A stretch of DNA of 64,000 nucleotides. It comes from Agapanthus africanus. Lineage: Eukaryota > Streptophyta > Magnoliopsida > Asparagales > Amaryllidaceae. The notes below the pieces were generated by a model. It ran no database searches and was not told where the DNA came from. It worked only from the letters and a program-made list of their open reading frames with translations. The position numbers were made by a program, and so were the translations under genes. The stretch lies in assembly GCA_030015575.1 (NCBI GenBank), contig CM057340.1, positions 756,469,632 to 756,533,631 on the forward strand, read 5' to 3'. How positions within the stretch are numbered: the stretch's first letter is position 1; the number at the start of each line of letters is the position of its first letter. Of this stretch, positions 12,209 through 22,561 are shown piece by piece.

Positions 12209-12454
12209 AAGGAGAAGACAGTAATGTGGCCGAAGAAGAAAAAAATGACATTCCTCGTTCTCTGTTTCAGCATCAATCTTCTGATATGAACTAATGATGG
12301 CTTTCACATAGGCTTTTCCCTTTAGAGACTTCTTAGTGTCCAATGGAAAGCATACATCAGATTTGTGCAGGTCGGGTTCTTCTATGACTTTTAAGAGTCT
12401 CAACTGATTCTGTAAATTACACCCTAGTTGGGTGATACTTTTACCACTTCTCAC
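12134..12454 (-). other. Antisense open frame, possible captured exon
   Basis: On the minus strand about 70 codons have ordinary protein composition, including the stretch VCFPLDTKKSLKGKAYVKAI followed by an acidic tail. The frame starts just after an AG (CACCTGCAG near 12455-12463) that could be a splice acceptor. There is no ATG at the start. CACTA elements are known to carry fragments of host genes, and this could be one. I do not recognise the family, and chance is not excluded. The C-terminal part of the frame is low-complexity and overlaps the direct repeat. Confidence 0.3.
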
Positions 12455-12559
12455 TGCAGGTGCGTTCTCTAATATCCATTTTGAATGTAATATTATAGAT
12501 ATCCATGCCTGTTTATGTCAAAATTACTTATATTGTCAATGTTTGATTGTCTAGTTGTT

Positions 12560-14211
12560 GGTGACGCGTCCATATCAGGGACAGAGGCCACTCCCGTTCC
12601 TCCAGGTATGTTTATATATTATATAGGGCATGTATATTGATTTAGAATGCTATATCATAAATATACACACATTCCTTTTGCTCTTAGTCGTCCAACTCAT
12701 TATCATGGGCTGCTTGATGAGATTAGATTTGCGCCTGATGATCTACAAGAGCTTGTTCACTCCCTGTCATATGTGTAAGCAGCGCTATATGCGAGTTTAC
12801 CTTGTTAGTATGTATGTACTGAAATTAATTAATATTATTCAAATTTTGATACATGCAGATACCAGAGGAGCACATCTTCTATCTCTGTAGGTAAGGCTTT
12901 GAATTTGTTGATTTTGGTATTTCTTGTCAATTTTATAGACCAGTATGTGCTAAATATAATGTTCTGACAGTTGCTAGGGGGAAGGCAACATTCGAGGCTG
13001 CTGACCCCAGTCCTGGACGCCGCACACGGACGGCACCACGGAGGTTGGGAGAGAGGCCGAGGACTGGGCTCTAGCAGGGCCCATATGAGGTTGGACTCCA
13101 CCCCGGTGGTTACTTCCTCCGTCTCCAGTGAGCGACGTATCCAGCAGGAACTGGAGAGCTTGAAGGCCACCGTTCAAGAGTTAAATGAGATGCTGGTATG
13201 TATCCTACTTAATAGTAAAATATAATGTCATATTATAGATATCAACATATCCAATATCAGTACATAGCCTGAGCTTATTTGGTTGTAGACTTATGTTTTA
13301 TTAATCATACATGTACATATCTAATTAAAATAAACTACAGTTTTCCAAACTAGATATCCAAATGGGGTTTCGAAATAACTCGATAATGATAAGAATTCGA
13401 ATGTGGGTGTAGGAGCGGGTGGTTGAGCAGGCCCAGGCCTCGGGGATCGATTTTACCGGACAGAACGATCCGAGGCTGCTGACCCCAGTTCTGGACGCCG
13501 CACACGGAGGGCACCACGGAGGTTGGGAGAGGCCGGGGATTGGGCCCTAGCAGGGCCCATATGAGGTTGGACTCCACCCCGGCGGTTACTTCCTCCGTCT
13601 CCAGTGACCGGCATGTCCATCATGAACTGGATAGCTTGAGGGCCAGCGTTCAGGAGTTGAAGGAGATGCTGGTATGTATACTACTTTATAGTAAAATATC
13701 ATTTCATATTATATACATATCAACATATCCATAATTAGTACGTAGCTTGAGCTTATTTGGTTTTAGACTTAAGTTTGATTAATCATACATACATATGTAA
13801 TTGAAATAAACAACGCTTTTCCAAACTAGATATCCAAACAGGGTTTCGAAATAACTTAATAATGATACGAATTCGAATAATAAACAGTTCTTACACGCTT
13901 CTTACACACGTTATATCCAGACGCGACAGGGTAGATCGGCCGAGCCTCCACACGCATCTCCTTCAGCTGCGGCTCCGCAAGCCACTACATCGGCTGCGGT
14001 TCCGCAGACAGCTCCTGTAGCTCCACCGCCCACTCAGACTCCCGCAGCCGCGGCTCCGCAAGCGACTACCTCGACGGCGGCTGCGCAGACCACATCGCCG
14101 GTTCCACATGCCGCTCAGACTACCGCTCGCGACGAATTGCAGAGTTTATTGACCGAGGAGCAGGCGCGCGTTATTCTATCGTTATTCAGAGGTGGAGCTG
14201 GACCGAGCTAG
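12560..14211 (+). CDS. En/Spm-type (TNP1/Ptta-like) gene fragment, several exons
   Basis: Candidate exons follow one another with plausible splice signals. One ends at 12605 before GTATG. The next is 12688-12774 (acceptor CTCTTAG, donor GTAAGC) and encodes ...GLLDEIRFAPDDLQELVHSL. A short one follows near 12861-12891, before GTAAGG. Then come a block near 12970-13194 and its duplicate at 13431-13671, both ending GAGATGCTG before GTATGT, and finally 13921-14211. The blocks encode a coiled-coil-like helix (RIQQELESLKATVQELNEML). Proteins of this kind accompany plant CACTA transposases and bind the subterminal repeats. Stops fall in some block frames, so the gene is probably inactive or differently spliced. 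The upstream part, including any transposase domain, was not found. The family assignment rests on context and general resemblance. Confidence 0.5.
12959..13236 (+). repeat. Duplicated exon block, copy 1
   Basis: This block of about 270 bases, from GAGGCTGCTGACCCC through the coiled-coil segment to ATGCTGGTATGTAT and the start of the intron, is repeated at 13433-13700 with roughly 10% difference. Both copies keep the splice donor. Confidence 0.85.
13433..13700 (+). repeat. Duplicated exon block, copy 2
   Basis: Second copy of the exon block. Its upstream portion (13410-13450) also encodes VVEQAQASGIDFTGQNDPRL, which resembles the C-terminal region of plant En/Spm-type transposase-associated proteins. 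The intron after it is also similar to the intron after copy 1, so the duplication included flanking intron sequence (through about 13880). Confidence 0.8.
13921..14211 (+). CDS. C-terminal exon of the En/Spm-type gene
   Basis: An acceptor (TATATCCAG) precedes a 97-codon frame, including the TAG at 14209-14211. It is rich in alanine, proline, glutamine and threonine and ends in a compact hydrophobic segment (LLTEEQARVILSLFRGGAGPS). A low-complexity linker followed by a short conserved tail is common at the C-terminus of these proteins. It joins in phase to the ATGCTG exon end of the upstream block. Confidence 0.6.
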   Translation, partial: TRQGRSAEPPHASPSAAAPQATTSAAVPQTAPVAPPPTQTPAAAAPQATTSTAAAQTTSPVPHAAQTTARDELQSLLTEEQARVILSLFRGGAGPS

Positions 14212-14464
14212 GGTAGATTTTTGGTTCTTTTTTTTTGAAACATGTATTTATTTATATCATACACATTGTACTACATTTTGAAACGATATTGATATTGGTT
14301 TGTATTTATATCATATTCAGTTTTTGTGTTTCTTTTGTATATTATATATATGCGTGAGATGTGATTATGAATACTGCAATATATGATTTGATTGATGTAT
14401 ATATTATTGTGCACAGGGCGGGAAAAAATCAAGCAGCCCATTTTAAAAAAAAAATTTCAGACAA

Positions 14465-14985
14465 TATGTACCTACGGATTAATCCGTAGGCATACATGTT
14501 ACCCCTACGGATATGTCCGTAGGGGCACAATATCAGCAGTAACTGATATTTCCCCCAGATCTCAGTGCCAGGGGGTTGGGAAAGCCCCTACGGATATATC
14601 CGTAGGGGCCACTGACTCTCCCCTACGGCGTTATCCGTAGGGGCAAAATATCAGGAATCCTGAATTTGTGCCCCTACGGAAATGTACCTACGCATATATT
14701 CGTAGGGGGTAGTACATGCCCCTACGGACATATCCGTAGGGCCAAGTAATTTATTAAAATAAACCGTAAATAATATAAAATCTTATACCCTACGGCTTAA
14801 TCCGTAGGGGAAACGGGACCTACACATATATCCGTAGGGGCAAGAATTTGATCGTAGGGGCAAGTTCAGGGCCTCAACTTGCACCTATGGCCTTTGCACC
14901 TACGGGGTGTTTTTTGGCCCCTACGTATATATCCGTAGGGGTAGTGGGTTGCCCCTACGGATTTATCCGTAGGGGCAACCCTTCT
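14465..14985. repeat. CACTA right subterminal repeats
   Basis: A dense array of palindromic CCCCTACGGATATATCCGTAGGGG units and half-sites, with a dozen or more half-sites in about 500 bases. The spacing and AT cores vary. The right array is longer than the left one, as in other En/Spm elements, where such sites bind the element's own DNA-binding protein. Confidence 0.85.
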
Positions 14986-15314
14986 TTGTAGTAGTGTATA
15001 AGGTTGTTCATGCACATATTTAATTAGAATTAAATATATGATGTTGCTTAAAAAGAAAATGGGCTTTTTAGATGGGCTGTAGAGAATAAGAATAATGGAT
15101 TTGGGTTAAATATTTATGAAAGGAAAAATAAGAATGAGAAGTTAAAAACTTAAATATAAAAAAAAAAAATTGTACCTAGAAAAAAATACATAATAGATTG
15201 AGGAATAAAATAATAATAAATTTAATAGAAAAAAGAAAATACCAAGCATAAATAAATACGGTATATTATTGAAGAGGGATAATACAAATGTATAAAGATT
15301 TTGGGGTCATTACA

Positions 15315-15679
15315 TTCTACCCTCCATAAAAATAATTTCGTTCTCGAAATTACTCAAGAAGGATGATGTAACAGAGTAAGGAAACAGGATTAGGATGATG
15401 TCTTTTTCGAGCTCCGTCGATTGATACTCTAACCAATTGATCTAATAAGTCTACAAGATACAAATAGAAAGGATGAATAAGAATTAAGGATTCAAAAGTG
15501 GAGAGATGGACTTCAAGGAAACCGAAGGTGGAGCTCAAGATGGATTCAAGGAATATATAATGTAAAGAATATTTTCAGTTACTGTTTCTTGTGTTATATT
15601 GCTTAGGTTGTTCACGCTGACCAGAACTGTATGATAGGGATTCATACAGCTCTGACCTGTATGGGCCACCAACAAAAGC
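15315..15679 (-). mobile_element. Element A: 365-base internal region
   Basis: This short stretch holds everything between A's LTRs. Read on the minus strand it begins GCTTTTGTTGGTGGCCCATA, which matches the start of B's leader at 4810, and ends with the GGAGGGTAGAA polypurine tract. No gag or pol frame is present. Homologous sequence forms the internal region of element H (27676-27958 and 54838-55042). Confidence 0.8.
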
Positions 15680-18600
15680 TGTCACGCCCCGCTTCCCAGT
15701 GTACGGCGAAGGAGACGAGACGAGGCCCGCTATGTATATACTCAGAAGTACATACGCTAAGCGTATCTAAGCAATATAAAATAAATACACAAGAGACACG
15801 AGTATTAAAAAGAACAGCAACTTTTATTTATTAACATTCGTTGTACAATACATGGAAAGGAAAATACAACTGAAATAAAGATGCCTAAACAGTGGCATAA
15901 CAGGAAAAGGAAAGTACTGAAAAGAAAAGTGTACAATGAAATTATACTGCTGGGTCTTCGGCAAATTGCTCCAAGTCTTCTTCTGTTGGCTTTACTTCTG
16001 CCGGGTCCAAGTCACCTGACGACATTCAAAGAAGAGAGAACATAATGTCGTCAGCGAACAGATCGCTCGGTAAGTCCCAAAGGTAAGAGGGAAGTAGAGA
16101 AGACAGAATAAGAAGATACATTTTTAAAGTGTAAACTATTGTTGTAATGTTATGTAACGCTGTTGTTTGTAGCTTGGTACAGAAGAATGCCAGTATATAC
16201 GAGGGGAGTCTCACTTGCCAGAGACTAGGGCACGTGTAGTATAAGGAACCGTTATGCCACGGTACAACAGCAATAGGATTCAGGTTAGGTGTATTAATCT
16301 GACCACCTCGTGCCTCCTTTAACACCTTCCGTACCAATCTACCCCTTAAACCCCGTGATGTCTTGCTTGTATTGTTATCTTGTAAATTGTGTTGATTGTA
16401 TGATTGATTGACTGACTGACCGAAACCATGATATCAGGAAACGGTTATAACCGTAGAGTCATGTAAATGGAATACTGGGAATCATGTAAAAGGAATATCC
16501 ATGGTTTGGTTCAGTCAAGTTGTGTAAATTGATGATTGTATTCATGGATTCATGTGTTCATATTGACTTAGAATCTTGTAGATTATAGATTGACTTGAAT
16601 CATATTCAAGTCAGATTAATCAGACTCAAAACCGAGTCAGACAATCAGAAATGTGAATCGAAGTCTTATAATTGCTAAGGTCCTCAGAGTAATTTATAAA
16701 ACTTGAGGGGGTTTTATGTACAAATAATTTTGTATGGTTTTCAAAATACAACTGAAATATTTAATTATCGTATTTATGTATATACAACAATTTAATGATC
16801 AAGATAAATATGTATATATGTTCGAATAGCATGAAATGAGTCAATTATATTATACGAGTAACTACCAAAAACAATGTTATAAAGAAATATTATGTATGAC
16901 TAATTAATCAAGTCGAACGAATACGGAACATAAACAAAAATATGTCTCTATGTGTTTTGCATCCGTGAGTTCCAGTTTCACCTAAATACGACTACCGGTT
17001 TGAGAGATATATCTGTTTTCGTATCATTGCGCAAAACAGATCAGAATCTGTTCAGCACCGTCACATATTTTTAAAACACAGTTTGAGTTAATTTCTATCA
17101 GGTTTTAGATTACGAAAATAATTAGAAAATTTTAGGTATTTTGAAGTAATTATCCAAAACTCCAAGATTCATACGATTTGGATTTCTGAAGCTCTAGTTA
17201 TGATCATTTTAATATCAGCGTTTAAAACAGAAATTCAGATTTCTGGACAGCAACTATATATTGTATTGCAAAACCTATATCGGGGTGTTTCATGCATTTA
17301 TAAGTAATCAAGCATACATAAAATTATAGTTCTATCAATTTTACATGTACACATCTAAATTTTGTCACGAACGGATATCGGGAGTTTGAGTTATGTCTAA
17401 TTTAAAAATAATGTGCGAATCAGGACAGATTCTGTCCAGATCTGTCACTTAATATTGTAACGCAGTTTTCTTTATCTTAGATGGGTTTTCAGTAAAACTA
17501 TAAAACTAAGAAAATCTAGATCATTCAATGTAGATATCAAAAACACCTGAGTTTGCTTAATTTGGATACCGGTATACCAAGTTATGTATCCTAGAATTTG
17601 ACCGATAACTGCAGTTTTCTATTTTACGATCAGTGAATAAAAATGATGTAATTCCTAAACCGTTATGCGGTTCGATCTAAAACTTTTACAGCGTGTAAAA
17701 AATAATATATTCTATCATATGTAAATTTCCTGAAATTTTCATAATTAAAAATTAATTTATAAAAATTCTTTTAAAACTAAAGGTATTGATATGTCATATG
17801 TGAGAAATGAGAAAACCATGGTATTTATTCGTAACTTCATTTTTTTTTACAAACTTTAAATAAAATGATTTAAAATAAACAACAAACATGCAATCCTAAT
17901 TGGTCACTATGAAATCTTAACATGTGAATTGAGAGTAATAAAAAAGACTTTACAAACTATATATGCGTGTATGTTTGTGTGTTCATTATTTATATATGTA
18001 TCCATTTAATTAATTATTTAGGAACTATGATATGTCAAGGGAAGTTTTTTTTAATGGCAATATAAAACAAGAGAAATATAAAGAGAAAAAGGAAAGAGAT
18101 GGAGGGAAGGAAAGAGAGAAGGGACTTACATGCACAAGCCGGTATTGTCACCGGGTTTGTCTATCCGCCGATGGCCTCGCGTTAGTAGCGAGACCTTCTT
18201 GAAGACTTCTTCATGTTCTTCTTCTTGGACTCTAGGTGAAGAGGAAGAAGTGAGAGATAGAAAAATGTGAGGAAGGAAAAGATAGAGGAGGAGAATAAAG
18301 ATGGTGTAATGGTGAATTGTGTTTAATAATATATGCATTCAACATGAGAATTAAAGGAGAAATGAAAGGTCACCATTCATTTTGGAAATGAAAGGTCTCA
18401 TTTGTAGGTTATGAGAAGAATAAAAAAAATGATAAAAAATAATTGCAAGAATGGGGATTTGAACATGTGACTTATGGAATAACAATGCAAACACTTAACC
18501 AATGAGCTATAAGGTTGTTCATGCACATATTTAATTAGAATTAAATATATGATATTGCTTAAAAAGAAAATGGACTTTTTAGATGGGCTGTAGAGAATAA

Positions 18601-18825
18601 GAATAATGGATTTGGGTTAAATATTTATGAAAGGAAAAATAAGAATGAGAAGTTAAAAACTTAAATATAAGAAAAAGAAATTGTACCTAGAAAAAAATAC
18701 ATAATAGATTGAGGAATAAAATAATAATAAATTTAATAGGAAAAAGAAAATACCAAGCACAAATAAATATGGTATATTATTGAAGAGGGATAATACAAAT
18801 GTATAAAGATTTTGGGGTCATTACA
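15680..18825 (-). mobile_element. Element A: 5' LTR
   Basis: 3146 bases, uninterrupted, with TGTCACGCC at the left and CATTACA at the right (inverted when read as an element). It supplies the intact reference for the CACTA target site near 18509. Short frames in it, such as 16026-16337, are also present in the other LTR copy and track LTR conservation rather than coding. Confidence 0.88.
18455..18509 (-). promoter_or_regulatory. tRNA-like box A/box B pair in element A LTR (right copy)
   Basis: Same arrangement as at 7922-7976: box A TAGCTCATTGG at 18499-18509, box B GTTCAAATCC at 18455-18464, both on the minus strand, followed by a T-run at about 18435-18440. Both boxes are unchanged between the two LTRs. 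Confidence 0.5.
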
Positions 18826-19635
18826 GTAAAGCAATTTCGTGCGTTGCATCCATGGAACTTTTCAGGGAAAGAAAGTCCTCTTGAGGCTGAAGAATAGGCC
18901 CAGAGTATAGAGAATGACCTTGCCACAGCACAGATACCAGACATAGCTTGGGTTCGTATGGCCAAGCTCCATCTCACCAACAATGTAAGAGTCTGGTGGA
19001 AGGCCAAGGAAAGCCGTCTCAGACACCCGATAGAGTGGAAAATGTTCTGCGATCTGTTCGATGCGACGTTTTCCCCCGAGACTACTCGATTTGAGATGGA
19101 GCAACAATTCATCCACCTGCAATAAGGCTCTATGTAGGTAAAATCAGTGGATGAATATGATGCCGAATTTATCATGCTTAGCAGGTAAAGAATTCGTATC
19201 AAATTCTGTTCCGTAAAACACATTACTATTCTGACATCAACATCTTATCAGGTTCTCGGCATACTTGATCCCGACCGATGAGATTCAGGCTAGACGATTC
19301 CAACAGAGCTTAGACCCAGAGATTCAGGCGGCTTTAGCTACATGCGACTATCCAACTCATGAACATGCCCTTAAGGCAGCACGCCGTTATGAAGCTATGG
19401 TCAAGAATAAAAGTGAGCTCTAAACAGCCGGAATCAAACGCCCTGCTACACAGATGACAGGAAAGGCATCTTCTAGTCATTTTTACACCTAAGAGGCCAG
19501 GAAGATCGTTTAACCGGTCCAGTCCAGATTTCTGTTTCTACTGCAAGAGAATTGGACACTTGGCGAAGAACTGCAGGCGTGCAGATGGCCTGTGTTTGAT
19601 TTGTGGCGCATCTACTCACGCGATAGGAGCATACC
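18826..19635 (+). mobile_element. Element B: remainder of gag to the zinc knuckle
   Basis: B's gag continues beyond element A. Recognisable parts are the core gag segment (FRALHPWNFSGKE, then WWKAKESR and the helix-rich region to about 19400) and a CCHC zinc knuckle, CFYCKRIGHLAKNC, near 19535-19580, followed by a second cysteine motif. The knuckle binds RNA during particle assembly. Element D begins at 19636. The gag is broken in several places, and no pol of B is present in the window. Confidence 0.7.
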
Positions 19636-20179
19636 TGTTCAGTCGAAAATATCGCACTTTTGATATGCCATTTTCCTTACTTTTCTTAAATATATAAATG
19701 TGTTTATTATAAATATGACACATATGAGGGTTTATCTGTAAAAATACTATTTTCATATGTTTATATATTATAATTAATACTATGAAGGAGAATGTATGCA
19801 TATAATATTTATATAATATTTTGATAATTTAAAATATGCTTATCATATCAAATATCCTTAATAAATATTCTTAAAATATAATATCATATAAAATGGTTAG
19901 GATAATATCTTAAAAATACCAAATATTACTAACATTATTTGTTAAGATATTGTGCAAAAATTATATCAGGACTGGAATCAAGGAAATCCGAGATATTAAG
20001 ATCCAATCTGCCGAAATATTAACGTAAATCGAAGAAATCAATTTTGGCAGAGATTTAGAGAAGATTTCTAAACTTCAGATATTCAAAAGATTACCACATG
20101 TCAACTAGATGAAAATTCAGAATTTTGCATCCAAGACCCCACCAGAGTGTCGTCCAACCGCGGCTATAACCTATAATAT

Positions 20180-20195
20180 GCGGCGGAACCGCCGC
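20180..20195. repeat. GC-rich perfect dyad in element D LTR
   Basis: GCGGCGG-AA-CCGCCGC is a perfect inverted repeat in otherwise AT-rich sequence about 100 bases before the TATA box, with AACCGCGGC nearby. F's LTR carries related CCGCGGATCCGCGG dyads at the corresponding place. Confidence 0.8.
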
Positions 20196-20286
20196 TGATA
20201 TGGGGAGTTGGAATTTGGGATTTTCTGTGTAGGATTATCTAAACAAACCCTGATTTATGGAATCTAGGGATTGCAACTTCTTTGAC

Positions 20287-20295
20287 TATAAATAG
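20287..20295 (+). promoter_or_regulatory. TATA box of element D LTR
   Basis: TATAAATAG in the same context (GAC before, followed by CCGAGAGCC-like sequence) as the TATA boxes of both F LTRs. It is the probable core promoter for the element's transcript. Confidence 0.75.
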
Positions 20296-21195
20296 AACCC
20301 AGAGCCCCTCTTGGAAGATCATCAAACCGAAGAGATCACGAAATTCAAGTTGATTCACGCATCCAGGTTGATCAATCGGCTGTTCAGTTATCTCCTTCAA
20401 GATAGATCGAGAAGCAAACTAGGGTTTTGTATTCCACTTTCTAAAAGAACAAAAAGTGTAATTGATAAAGTTGATTAATAAAGGTAGTTGTTTTATTTTT
20501 ATTGCATTTATTTTTTTTATTTACATCATGATCTCTATCCGTTCTTCTATCTCAATCATGTGCGAATAATTCACCGCTTGATAGGGTTCATAGGATTAGG
20601 GTAGATCAATGGAAGATGAAGAATTTCTTAACTCCTTTTAAGTCTTATGAAGTTTATAAACTTTAGCAAAATAAATGTTAACATCCTAATCGGGCGCGCT
20701 ATTAATTTATTGATAGTCTTGACCGCGATTTGAGATTAGATTAACAATTGTTTTGTTAAGGGTTATACATGAATAGAGATCAATGAAAGAACAAGAGTCA
20801 ATAGTGTGGAAACCGTAGTTTCTTCCAAGAACCCTAATCCTCATTTATCACTATCAATCTAGTTTTAAATCTATCAATAGATAAAAGGAGTCGGTTTTAT
20901 TAGTCATCCATTACTACTAAATCCGAACGAACCCTACAAGCTCTCTTCTGATATAAAATCTACATCCGTCTTTAAAATAGATCTATTTTCTATATCCGTA
21001 TTTTAACGTAGATCTAGAAACTATTCTCCACTATTCTTTATTCTTCTATTCTTTCTCTTTTTCAATACGTCTAAAGTAAGATTGAAAGATTCAACGTTTC
21101 CCTGAAGACGGCCCATACTCATCTCGGCTAGCTACACACGACACCGTTATTGATTGCGGTTATTCTACAAACACTTCTTTAAAACAGATCAATCA

Positions 21196-22561
21196 AATGG
21201 CGTCGTTGCTGGGGATACGTGCGTAATATTTTTTTCTTACTATTCGTGTTGAATTCTTATTCGATCAATATCATAAATAAAACAAAACAACAAATTATGT
21301 TTTTAACGATTAGTGTGCGATTTTTGCGAGGGAATCTGAAGACAATTGAACAAGGAAATTAAGATTCAGAGACTTTCAGAGAGGTCCAGAGGAGTATAGG
21401 AGGGCACAGGAGCAATTATTTTCAAACAATCCCACTAAGTCGTGGCGGAACCGCGACAATAAGGGCATTTCGGCGGCAGAACCGCGGCTGTCTTGAGGGA
21501 TCGTGCATCCAAAATTCTCTGGTAACTTTCCTACATTTTTCTCTCTCCTCTGAAAAATCCAATAATATATTTTCTGCAGAATTCTTTGCAAAATATCGCC
21601 GCTCAAAAAAAATCTTTTTGCGTGTTTTGGTTTGTGCATATTTTATTATGGACATTAAGGGGCAAAGTCCAAATTCAGATTAGGTGGGGATTTCATCACC
21701 TTTCCTAGGCCCCACAAATTACCAAAAGAGCATCAGCATCACCTTACATTAATTAAAAAATATCGAGACCAAAACTCTAAGGACTGTCGCGCTCAATAAG
21801 GACAGAGAAAGGTCGTGGGTAATCTATCGTTTATTCGTATTTCTTTTGTGGTGTCTGTTCATATCAGATTTTTGCATTTTCATACCGCCCAATTTTTATC
21901 ACATTGCATATCCGTAGATACTCTTGAGCCGTGTTTGCTAGTCAATTACAGGATACAGGTTCTCGATTCCAAAACGGTGAAATTCATGGAAAACACGACA
22001 AAATCCGGGTTCCTGCCAACCACAGATAAAACACGGTCTCCGCTCTTCATCCGTATGTTGCCAAATACCGGTTTAGGAAGACAAAATGTCAAATCAATGT
22101 CACCTTCATGCACAAAGCACAAAGGCAACACCAAACCCAAGAGATCTACGCGGAGCTCGAGGCAATCAACCACAAAAAAGTCCACCTTTGCTTAATAGAA
22201 ATTCTGGAAGAATTGGGAAAGAATTATCAGAAAATACACACACCAGACAAGAGGGAACAGTGTCTAGATAAGCGTGACTAAAGCAAGTGGTTACTTAATT
22301 AGGTTCGTTATTTTCGGTGATTCGTATAGCGGATACCTCCCACTTACCTGGCCATAAGAGCGTAAAGAGGTGGTAGAGGATTGATCCTGCGGCTTGTCCT
22401 TTGAAAGTCTAGGAGCGGTATAGAGACTTGACCTAGGTAACCTTAGTTCTACGGTTGATTGTGCATTTTTATGTGATTTGTCTCATGTCCGACACTTTTC
22501 AAAACAAACCAATTTTTTAAATCACACACACACTTCCACTTGCGCTAGACCCGCTTAGTGC
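21196..22561 (+). mobile_element. Element D: primer-binding site and leader
   Basis: TGGCGTCGTTGCTGGGGAT from 21198 is close to the complement of the 3' end of plant tRNA-Asp, the primer used by Athila elements. The leader then aligns with F's leader (33284-34111) in blocks, for example TTAAGGGGCAAAG and GGATTGATCCTGCGGC, so non-coding leader sequence is conserved between the two. Solo LTR L lies inside it. Confidence 0.75.
21856..22259 (+). mobile_element. Solo LTR L in D's leader
   Basis: 404 bases starting TGTTCATATC and ending GGGAACA, flanked on both sides by GTGTC (21851-21855 and 22260-22264). F's leader lacks the segment, which confirms an insertion. Its first ~150 bases resemble G's LTR (TGTTCATAC at the start, then ACAGG-TACAGGTTCT). 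It is probably a short, diverged relative of G left after LTR-LTR recombination. Confidence 0.75.

Larger units (their letters stand above)
7980..14996. mobile_element. CACTA (En/Spm) DNA transposon, probably non-autonomous
   Basis: The ends are inverted: CACTAGTAAAATAAGGGG on the left and, read on the minus strand, CACTACTACAAAGAAGGG on the right. Both then run into GCCCCTACGG. The uninterrupted site in the sister LTR (near 18509) shows the insertion point. The flanks repeat TATAA if the element is bounded by CACTA/TAGTG, or ATA if one extra base is counted at each end; classic CACTA target duplications are 3 bases. Subterminal palindromic repeats lie at both ends. Inside are a duplicated left-end block (10300-10640), a long hairpin (11100-11323), direct repeats, and En/Spm-type C-terminal exons. 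I see no TNP2-type transposase domain, so it probably depends on another copy. It is younger than the A insertion that carries it. Confidence 0.85.
5150..15314 (-). mobile_element. Element A: 3' LTR, split by a CACTA element
   Basis: The LTR occupies 5150-7979 and 14997-15314, about 3.15 kb in all. It matches the LTR at 15680-18825 closely along its length, and the CACTA element is the only large difference. Just right of the LTR, on the minus strand, the purine-rich GGAGGGTAGAA precedes TGTAATG. This is the expected polypurine tract and fixes the minus orientation. Confidence 0.85.
5150..18825 (-). mobile_element. Element A: Tekay-family LTR element with tiny internal domain
   Basis: Two direct LTR copies (5150-15314, itself carrying a CACTA insertion, and 15680-18825) flank only ~365 bases. 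Read on the minus strand each LTR starts TGTAATGACCCC and ends GGGGCGTGACA. GTAAA flanks the whole unit. By eye the first ~680 aligned bases of the LTRs differ at about 15 positions (~2%), so the insertion is fairly young and younger than B, which it interrupts. There is no gag or pol, so this is a non-autonomous element that needed proteins from relatives. It is structurally whole apart from the CACTA insertion. Confidence 0.85.
19636..21195 (+). mobile_element. Element D: 5' LTR
   Basis: Begins TGTTCAGTCG and ends GATCAATCA. The first ~200 bases, the TATA region and the 3' end all align with F's LTR at 31830-33283. A polyadenylation-like AATAAA (within TTAATAAAGG, about 20474) lies downstream of the TATA box in the expected R region. 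Confidence 0.85.

Noticed and set aside
21815-22195. 126-codon plus-strand frame in D's leader
   Set aside because: Lies almost wholly in solo LTR L, with no recognisable domain.
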